Of a stretch of DNA of 19,597 nucleotides, positions 14,460 through 19,597 are shown in pieces. Location: positions 1 through 19,597 of the forward strand of contig JBFMHA010000073.1 of NCBI GenBank assembly GCA_040753075.1. The letters are read 5' to 3'. Under the pieces are notes generated by a model. The model was given only the letters and a program-made list of their open reading frames with translations. It did not search any database and had not been told where the DNA came from. The DNA is from UBA6814 sp040753075 (GTDB lineage Bacteria > Desulfobacterota > Desulfovibrionia > Desulfovibrionales > Desulfovibrionaceae). Within the stretch, counting starts at the first letter, position 1. The number at the start of each line of letters is the position of its first letter. The position numbers and the translations under genes are program-made.

Positions 14460-14478
14460 TTGCCATAGAGAATGGCAA
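14460..14478. promoter_or_regulatory. Perfect inverted repeat, candidate operator of the LysR-type regulator
   Basis: TTGCCAT (14460-14466) and ATGGCAA (14472-14478) form a perfect 7-bp inverted repeat with a 5-bp AGAGA spacer. It lies 5 nt after the terminator T run and 17 nt before the regulator's ATG. LysR-type proteins usually bind partly palindromic sites of this size close to their own gene. As RNA it would make only a short stem without a T run, so a DNA operator is the simpler reading. Binding by the adjacent regulator is inferred. Confidence 0.55.
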
Positions 14479-14495
14479 TAGATAGGAAAGGGTCC

Positions 14496-15401
14496 ATGGA
14501 TGTGCGACGCCTCGAGGCTTTCGCCAGCGTCTACGAACTGGGCAGCTTCTCCAAGGCCGGACAGAAGCTCTACCTCTCCCAGCCCACCATCTCCGCCCAC
14601 ATTGCGGCCCTGGAGAACGAACTGGAAGTGCGGCTCTTCGACCGCCTTGGCCGGTCGGTGCTGCCCACCCAGGCCGCGGACATCCTCTACCGTCACGCCC
14701 GGGAGACCTTCTCCAGCCTGGAGAGGGCCCGGGCCGAGATCGCCCTGCTGCGCGAGCAGGTTGCGGGAAGCCTCGTGCTGGCCGGCAGCACCATCCCGGC
14801 GCACTTCCTTTTGCCTGGGATCATGGCCCGGTTCTCGGCCCGTTATCCCGATGTCTCCCTGCGCTTGAACGTGGGCGACAGCGCCGCCGTGGCCTCCATG
14901 GTGGCGGGCGGCGGGGCGGAAGTGGGCGTGGTGGGCGCGGACACCGGGCAGGCCGAGCTGGCCTTCGAGCCTCTGGTGGAGGACGAGTTGGCCGTGGTGG
15001 TGGGCCGCAGCCGGCTGGCCGAGGGTAGGGCCGGGCTGACCCTGGCCGAACTGGAGTCCATGCCCTGGGTCATGCGGGAGCCCGGCTCCGGCACCCGGGC
15101 CGCGCTGGAGTCCGCCTTGGCCGAGGCTGGCCTTGACCTGCGCGCCCTCAAGGTGGCGGCGGTGGTGGATACCACCACGGCCCTGCTGCAGTGCGTGCGC
15201 GGGGGCATGGGCCTGGCCGTGACCTCCCGCCTGGCCGCGGCCGAGCTCATCGAAAGCGGGGAGTTGGCGGCCGTGCCTGCGCCCGGGCTCAGCCTCCGCC
15301 GGACCTTTTACGTGATCCGCCACCGGCAGCGGCATCTTTTCCCGGTGGCCAGGGTCTTCACCGAGTTCCTCAAGCAGGAGTGCCGCGGTCCGGCGGCCTG
15401 A
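14496..15401 (+). CDS. LysR-family transcriptional regulator, probably linked to selenium metabolism
   Basis: Encodes 301 residues. The N-terminal winged helix-turn-helix (about residues 1-60) includes GSFSKAGQKLYLSQPTISAH, ALENELEVRLFDRLGR and the usual linker helix after it. The effector-binding domain (about 85-295) has SLVLAGSTIPAHFLLPGIMA, MREPGSGTRAALE and CVRGGMGLAVTSRLAAAELI, as in CysB/CysL-like and YeiE-like members. The start is ATG 14496 with AGGAAAGGG just upstream; an earlier in-frame ATG at 14472 lies inside the inverted repeat and lacks a site. The gene is 20 nt from selD in the same direction. From memory, a LysR subfamily annotated as selenium-metabolism-associated sits beside selD in anaerobes, and this fits. 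Effector and targets are unknown. Confidence 0.93.
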   Translation: MDVRRLEAFASVYELGSFSKAGQKLYLSQPTISAHIAALENELEVRLFDRLGRSVLPTQAADILYRHARETFSSLERARAEIALLREQVAGSLVLAGSTIPAHFLLPGIMARFSARYPDVSLRLNVGDSAAVASMVAGGGAEVGVVGADTGQAELAFEPLVEDELAVVVGRSRLAEGRAGLTLAELESMPWVMREPGSGTRAALESALAEAGLDLRALKVAAVVDTTTALLQCVRGGMGLAVTSRLAAAELIESGELAAVPAPGLSLRRTFYVIRHRQRHLFPVARVFTEFLKQECRGPAA

Positions 15402-15421
15402 GCCGGCCCGGCAGGAGCACC

Positions 15422-16495
15422 ATGGCCGAGAAGCACATGTCCGGCGTGACCCCCGGGGTGACGCTGGTCGACAAGGTCAAGGCCGCGGGTTGAGCGGCCA
15501 AGATCCCTCCAGGGGACCTGGAGGAGATTCTGGCCGGGCTTGACCCCAAGCCCGACCCGCGCGTCCTGGTCGGATCCTCGGGCAACGAGGATGCGGCGGT
15601 GGTGCGCTTTCCGGCCGGCCGCGCCCTGGTGCAGACCGTGGACTTCCTCACCCCCCTGGTCAACGACCCCTGGCGCTTTGGCCAGATCGCCGCGGCCAAC
15701 GCCCTGTCCGACGTGTACGCCATGGGCGGCGAGCCCCTGGCGGCCATGAACATCGTCTGCTTCCCGGCCAAGACCCTGGACAAGGGGATTCTCAAGGCCA
15801 TCCTGCGCGGCGGCCTGGAGAAGATCCAGGAGGCCGGGGCGGTGCTGGCCGGCGGGCATTCGGTGGAGGACGCGGAGATCAAGTACGGCCTGGCCGTGTC
15901 CGGGGTGGTGGAGGAGGGCAGGGTCGCCACCAATGCGGGACTTGCGCCCGGGGACCAGCTTCTGCTGACCAAGCCTGTCGGCACCGGGGTCCTGGCCACC
16001 GCGCTCAAGGGCAACCTGGGCGACGCCGCGCTCCTGGAGGAAGAGATATTCCGCTGGGCCGGTCGGCTCAACCGGGCCGGGGGCGAACTCATCCGCAGCC
16101 TGGGGCTCCGGGCGGCCACGGACGTGACCGGCTTCGGCCTGGCCGGGCACCTCCTGGAGATGGCCGGGGCCTCCAAGGTCGTGGCGGAGTTGTGGGTGGA
16201 CCGGGTCCCGCTGCTGGAGGGCGCGCTGGAGTGGGCCGGCATGGGCATGCTCCCGGCCGGGAGCTTCGCCAACAAGGGGTTCTGCCTACGGGCCGTGGAC
16301 GCGGCGCCGGGCCTGGACCCCCTGCGCCTGGACCTCATGTTCGACGCCCAGACCTCGGGCGGCCTGGTGCTGGCCGTGCCCGAGCCCCTGGCGGACCGGG
16401 CCCGCGCCGCCCTGCTCGCGGCCGGGGACCTGGCCGCCCACGTGGGCCGCATCCTGCCCGCGGCCGACGGCAAGGGCAGGCTCCTGCTGCGCTGA
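15422..16495 (+). CDS. selD: Selenide, water dikinase (selenophosphate synthetase), a selenoprotein read through UGA
   Basis: Makes selenophosphate from selenide and ATP, the selenium donor for selenocysteine and selenouridine. Read from ATG 15422 (AGGAG at 15413-15417), the frame meets UGA at 15491-15493 and then continues open to 16495, giving 357 residues. The UGA falls in AAG-Sec-AAK, exactly where E. coli SelD has catalytic Cys17 in AGCGCK, and the essential lysine follows three residues later (Lys27). Downstream the family is unmistakable: GSSGNEDAAVVRF (51-63), TVDFLTPLV (72-80), ANALSDVYAMGGEP (92-105), GGHSVED (144-150), TDVTGFGLAGHL (233-244) and DAQTSGG (308-314). The conserved metal/nucleotide aspartates, including Asp57, Asp74, Asp97 and Asp234, are present. 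Automatic calling may split or truncate this gene at the UGA. Confidence 0.96.
15491..15531 (+). promoter_or_regulatory. Selenocysteine UGA codon and bacterial SECIS-like hairpin in selD
   Basis: After the UGA at 15491-15493, CCTCCAGG (15506-15513) pairs perfectly with CCTGGAGG (15517-15524) around a GGA loop, leaving 20 nt between the UGA and the loop. AGA (15501-15503) can pair with TCT (15529-15531) below an internal loop. Bacterial SECIS elements lie immediately 3' of the UGA, with a small apical loop bearing a G in the first two positions, as here. It would bind SelB with Sec-tRNA. Structure is seen; SelB binding is inferred. Confidence 0.85.
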
Positions 16496-16544
16496 GGGGC
16501 GGCCTTTCCTTTCATCCGGCCAGGGATTATCCTGCCCCCACGCC

Positions 16545-18107
16545 ATGCCCGATTCTCTGACCATTCTCGATGCGTCCGGCGTCCGGCGCCAGATCTCGGC
16601 CCGGGACCCGGACGGCCGGCTCCTCACCGCGGCCCAGGCCGCCTATCTTTCCGGCCTGTTCCCCGCCCCCGCCCTGTGCTCGGGCCTGGGGCGCTGCGGC
16701 CGCTGCCGCGTCCGCTTCCTCTCGCCCGCGCCCGCGCCCGGCGCCGAGGACACGGTTCTGCTCGATCCGGCGGAACTGGAGCAGGGCTGGCGGCTCGGCT
16801 GCCGCCACCCGGCCGCGCCCGGCGCGCAGATCGAAATCCCGGCCGCGCCGCGCGCCCCGGAGGCCGCCGCTCCGCGGCCGGACCGGGCCCTGGCCCTGGC
16901 CTGCGACCTGGGCACCACCAGCCTCAAGTGGGCGGCCCTGGACAGCGCAGGACAGGTGGCGGCCGAGGGCTGGGAGCTGAATCCCCAGCTCGGGGCCGGG
17001 GCCGAGGTCATGTCCCGCCTGGCCCATGCCGCCACCCCCGGCGGCGCGCGCCAGCTGCGCACCCTGGTCCTGGACGCCCTGCGCCGGGCCTGCGCCGGCC
17101 TGCCCGGCCGGGCCGAGTCCCTGGCCGTGGCCGGCAACCCGGCCATGACCCTGCTCCTGCTCGGACTGCCCTCGTCCGGCCTGGCCGCGGCCCCCTACCG
17201 CCTGGACTACCGGGGCGGGCGGATGGAGGCTTTGGCTCCCGATCTTCCGGAAGCGTACATCCTGCCCCTGCTCGCTCCCTTCGTGGGCGGGGACGTCAGC
17301 GCCGGCCTTGCGTCCCTGGCCCTGGGCCGGGACGCGCCTGCGCCGCCCTGGGTCCTGGCCGACCTGGGCACCAACGGCGAGTTCGCCCTGGTCCTGCCCG
17401 ACGGACGGCTGCTCCTGGCCAGCGTGCCCCTGGGCCCGGCCCTGGAGGGCGTGGGCATGCGCTTCGGCCGCCTGGCCGAGCCCGGCGCGGTTTGCGCCTT
17501 CCTGCTCACCCCGCAGGGCCTGGCCCCGTTGCGCCTGCCCGGCGGGCCGGAGGTCCCGGGCATCACCGGCGCCGGCTACCTTTCGCTCCTGGCCCGGCTG
17601 CGCTCCCTCGGGGTGCTGGACCCGGGGGGCCGCTTCGCCGCCGGCGACACCCCCCTGGCCCGCCGGGTGGCTGCAGGCCTGGGGCCGCGGGCCGGCGAGC
17701 CCTGCCTGGATTTGCCCGGCGGCATGCACCTGCCGGCCCGGGACGTGGAGGAGCTGCTCAAGGTCAAGGCCGCCTTCGACCTGGCCCTGTCCCGGCTCCT
17801 GGCCGAGGCCGGGCTCGACGCCCGCGACCTCTCCGCCGTCTGCCTGGCCGGGGCCCTGGGCAGGCACGCGGCGCCCGCCGACCTGGAGGACCTGGGATTC
17901 CTGCCCCCGGGCCTGGGCGGCCGGGTGCGGGCCGTGGGCAACACCTCCCTGGCCGGCGCGTCCCTGGTCCTGGCCGACCCCGCGGCCCGGGCCTGGGTGG
18001 AGGGCCTGCCCGATCGTTGCCGGGTCCTGGACCTGGCCGCGGATCCCGGGTTCCAGGCCGCCTATCTGGCGCGCATGCGTTTTGTCCACGTGGGGGCGTC
18101 GGCATGA
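16545..18107 (+). CDS. 2Fe-2S ferredoxin/ASKHA-domain protein, RACo-like corrinoid activator family
   Basis: Encodes 520 residues. The N-terminal plant-type ferredoxin domain (about 1-100) has Cys45-x5-Cys51-x2-Cys54 and Cys86, the 2Fe-2S ligand spacing. From about residue 115 comes an actin/sugar-kinase/Hsp70-like ATPase module: DLGTTSLKWA (121-130), VAGNPAM (195-201), DLGTNGEFAL (273-282), GITGAGYLSL (339-348), CLAGALGRH (433-441) and GNTSLAGA (465-472). This is the architecture of RACo/RamA proteins, which use ATP to drive one-electron reduction of inactive Co(II) corrinoid proteins. No corrinoid protein or methyltransferase is in the window, so the partner is unknown. The ATG at 16545 lacks a clear ribosome binding site, and the gene starts 49 nt after selD. 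Its end overlaps lipB by 4 nt. GC content and Ala/Leu/Gly richness are higher than in the ribosomal genes. Confidence 0.9.
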   Translation: MPDSLTILDASGVRRQISARDPDGRLLTAAQAAYLSGLFPAPALCSGLGRCGRCRVRFLSPAPAPGAEDTVLLDPAELEQGWRLGCRHPAAPGAQIEIPAAPRAPEAAAPRPDRALALACDLGTTSLKWAALDSAGQVAAEGWELNPQLGAGAEVMSRLAHAATPGGARQLRTLVLDALRRACAGLPGRAESLAVAGNPAMTLLLLGLPSSGLAAAPYRLDYRGGRMEALAPDLPEAYILPLLAPFVGGDVSAGLASLALGRDAPAPPWVLADLGTNGEFALVLPDGRLLLASVPLGPALEGVGMRFGRLAEPGAVCAFLLTPQGLAPLRLPGGPEVPGITGAGYLSLLARLRSLGVLDPGGRFAAGDTPLARRVAAGLGPRAGEPCLDLPGGMHLPARDVEELLKVKAAFDLALSRLLAEAGLDARDLSAVCLAGALGRHAAPADLEDLGFLPPGLGGRVRAVGNTSLAGASLVLADPAARAWVEGLPDRCRVLDLAADPGFQAAYLARMRFVHVGASA

Positions 18108-18745
18108 GGATCGTGGACCTCGGGCTCATCCCGTACCGGGAGGCGGAGGCCCTGCAGCTCGAAACCGTGGACGCGGTCCTGGCCGGCGGCGAGGAGACCC
18201 TGTTCCTGCTGGAGCATCCGCCGGTGGTCACCCTGGGCCGCCAGGGGGGGTTGGAGAACCTGCACGCGTCCCCGGAGTTCCTGGCCGCGCAGGGCGTGGA
18301 TCTGCGCCACATCAGCCGGGGCGGCAACATCACCTGCCACTTTCCGGGCCAACTGGTGGCCTATCCGGTGTTCCGCATCGAGCGCCGGCCGGGCGGCGTG
18401 CGCCGCTTCTTCTACGACCTGGAGGAGGCCGTGATCCGCGCCCTGGACCGTTTCGGCGTGCAGGCGGCCCGCTGGGAGGGCCGGCCCGGCGTCTGGGCGG
18501 GCGCCGGCAAGATCTGCTCCATCGGGGTTGCGGTCCGGCGCTGGGTCACGTACCACGGCCTGGCCCTGAACGTGGGACGCGACCTGTCCCTTTTTTCGCG
18601 CATCACGCTCTGCGGCCTGCCCGACGCCCGGCCCACCTCCGTCCACCTGGAGCTGGACAAGGTCCCGGGCGCGGTCCCGCCGAGCATGGACCAGGTGAAA
18701 CATGCCCTCGCCCAAGCCTTCGCCGACGTCTTCGCGCCTGCCTGA
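18104..18745 (+). CDS. lipB: Lipoyl(octanoyl) transferase LipB
   Basis: Encodes 213 residues. Transfers octanoyl from acyl carrier protein to the lipoyl domains of dehydrogenase E2 or glycine-cleavage H proteins. The family signature RGGNITCHFPGQLVAYP is at residues 72-88. Lys136, in KICSIGVAV, and Cys170, in TLCGL, match the catalytic pair Lys135/Cys169 of E. coli, and VTYHGLALNV lies at 148-157. The usual P-C-G around the catalytic Cys is L-C-G here, and the HGPGQ of many members is HFPGQ. Start ATG 18104 shares ATGA with the stop of the ASKHA gene; an open frame extends far upstream but is a shadow of that gene. Confidence 0.96.
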   Translation: MRIVDLGLIPYREAEALQLETVDAVLAGGEETLFLLEHPPVVTLGRQGGLENLHASPEFLAAQGVDLRHISRGGNITCHFPGQLVAYPVFRIERRPGGVRRFFYDLEEAVIRALDRFGVQAARWEGRPGVWAGAGKICSIGVAVRRWVTYHGLALNVGRDLSLFSRITLCGLPDARPTSVHLELDKVPGAVPPSMDQVKHALAQAFADVFAPA

Positions 18746-19597
18746 GTGGCTGCGCATCAAGCTGCCCCGGGACCCGGCCTTCGCCCGCACCCGCGACCTG
18801 GTGGCGGACCTGGGCCTGAACACCGTGTGCCAGGGCGCGCGCTGCCCCAACATCTGCGAGTGCTTCGCCCGCTCCACCGCCACCTTTCTCATCCTGGGCC
18901 GCTCCTGCACCCGGAGTTGCGCCTTCTGCAACATCGGCCTGGGCAAGCCCGAGCCCGTGGACCCGGGCGAGCCGGCCCGGGTGGCCGAGGCCGCCCGGCG
19001 GCTGGGGCTCGCGCACGCGGTGGTGACCTCCGTGACCCGGGACGACCTGCCCGACGGCGGGGCCGCCCACTTCGCAGCCGCCATCCGCGCCCTGCGGGAG
19101 GCGCTGCCCCTGGCCACGGTGGAGGTGCTCATCCCGGACTTCCGGGGCGACGAGGCGGCCCTGCGCCTGGTGCTGGACGCCCGGCCCGACGTGCTCAACC
19201 ACAACGTGGAGACCGTGCCCGGCCTGTACCAGCGCATCCGGCCCCAGGCCGACTACGGGCAGAGCCTGCAACTCCTGGAGCGGGCCGCCAAGGCCGGTCT
19301 GCCCGCCAAGAGCGGGCTCATGGCGGGGTTCGGGGAGAGCATGGAGGAGGTCCGCCAGGTCATCCGCGACCTGCACGCCCGGGGCGTGACCATGATCACC
19401 ATCGGCCAGTACCTGCGCCCCTCCAAGGCCCACCCCGAGCCGGTCCGCTACGTCCACCCCGACGAGTTCGCCGCCCTGGCCGCCTACGGCCGCGCCCTCG
19501 GCGTCCCCCACATGTTCTGCGCCCCCCTGGTGCGCAGCTCGTACCACGCCGGGGAGTTCGTGAAAGGACCGAGAGAGGGGGAGCGGGAACCTTTTCC
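18702..19597 (+). CDS. lipA: Lipoyl synthase LipA, 3' end cut by window
   Basis: A radical SAM enzyme that inserts two sulfurs into protein-bound octanoyl groups. The frame runs 298 codons from ATG 18702 to the window edge without a stop. The auxiliary cluster motif is Cys43-x4-Cys48-x5-Cys54, the radical SAM motif Cys69-x3-Cys73-x2-Cys76, and the conserved RSSYHA is at residues 278-283, so nearly the whole protein is present. Other hallmarks are PEWLRIKLP, ARCPNICECF, VTSVTRDDLPDGGA, NHNVETV, GLMAGFGE and TIGQYLRPS. The ATG 18702 start lies 44 nt inside lipB, with AGGTGA at 18693-18698; it gives a short Pro/Ser-rich N-terminus before the conserved PEWL segment. Start codon is fairly, not fully, certain. 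Confidence 0.95.
   Translation, partial: MPSPKPSPTSSRLPEWLRIKLPRDPAFARTRDLVADLGLNTVCQGARCPNICECFARSTATFLILGRSCTRSCAFCNIGLGKPEPVDPGEPARVAEAARRLGLAHAVVTSVTRDDLPDGGAAHFAAAIRALREALPLATVEVLIPDFRGDEAALRLVLDARPDVLNHNVETVPGLYQRIRPQADYGQSLQLLERAAKAGLPAKSGLMAGFGESMEEVRQVIRDLHARGVTMITIGQYLRPSKAHPEPVRYVHPDEFAALAAYGRALGVPHMFCAPLVRSSYHAGEFVKGPREGEREPF

Noticed and set aside
14472..14495. An upstream in-frame ATG for the LysR-type regulator
   Set aside because: It lies in the right arm of the inverted repeat, has no ribosome binding site, and would add eight residues not typical of the family. ATG 14496 has a good site.
14460..14495. A promoter for the LysR-type regulator using TTGCCA as the -35 box
   Set aside because: No convincing -10 hexamer lies at the right distance. 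A promoter must exist near here or within rplQ, but I cannot place it from sequence alone.
15422..15493. A separate 23-residue gene, or selD as a pseudogene with a nonsense mutation
   Set aside because: The stop is UGA at exactly the catalytic Cys/Sec position, followed at once by a SECIS-like hairpin and a fully conserved SelD body.
16496..16544. A terminator or promoter between selD and the ASKHA gene
   Set aside because: Only short stems (for example around CAGGGATTATCCTG at 16521-16534) and no T run; the GATTAT hexamer lacks a matching -35 box. The interval is left unassigned.
16676..18103. A long plus-strand open frame upstream of and in frame with lipB
   Set aside because: It is an out-of-frame shadow of the ASKHA gene (Gly/Pro/Arg-rich). 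LipB homology begins exactly at ATG 18104.

Overview
The window is one continuous run of plus-strand genes from a GC-rich genome whose codons prefer G or C in the third position. It starts inside the 3' end of tuf and carries the fused S10-spc-alpha ribosomal protein locus: rpsJ, rplC, rplD, rplW, rplB, rpsS, rplV, rpsC, rplP, rpmC, rpsQ, rplN, rplX, rplE, rpsN, rpsH, rplF, rplR, rpsE, rpmD, rplO, secY, map, rpmJ, rpsM, rpsK, rpsD, rpoA and rplQ. This gene order, a selenocysteine-type SelD next door and a RACo-like ASKHA ferredoxin suggest an anaerobic Desulfovibrio-like sulfate reducer (Desulfobacterota). That placement is inference; the sequence gives no species name.

Positions 1-14455 look like one long transcription unit. 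Most gene junctions are 0-20 nt or overlap, nearly every gene has a GGAG or AGGAG-like ribosome binding site, and a strong intrinsic terminator (14422-14455) closes the unit. Five ribosomal protein genes and map use GTG or TTG starts. Two places inside the unit are unusual. The map gene reads about 32 codons past the usual end of methionine aminopeptidase, through a region that can fold into hairpins just before rpmJ. A hairpin followed by T5, resembling a terminator or attenuator, lies between rpsM and rpsK.

After the terminator comes a separate accessory or metabolic block, also on the plus strand: a LysR-family regulator with a perfect inverted repeat just upstream; selD, read through an in-frame UGA as selenocysteine and followed by a SECIS-like hairpin; a 2Fe-2S plus ASKHA-domain protein related to reductive activators of corrinoid proteins; lipB; and lipA, which runs off the window end. 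lipB overlaps the ASKHA gene by 4 nt and lipA overlaps lipB by 44 nt, so these three are probably co-transcribed and translationally coupled. SelD makes selenophosphate for selenocysteine, including the one in SelD itself. LipB and LipA build protein-bound lipoate.

Most of the window is highly conserved core machinery. The parts most worth a second look are the LysR-selD-ASKHA-lipBA neighbourhood, the putative LysR operator, the rpsM-rpsK attenuator-like element and the map 3' extension. I saw no tRNA, rRNA, CRISPR array, insertion sequence or phage signature.
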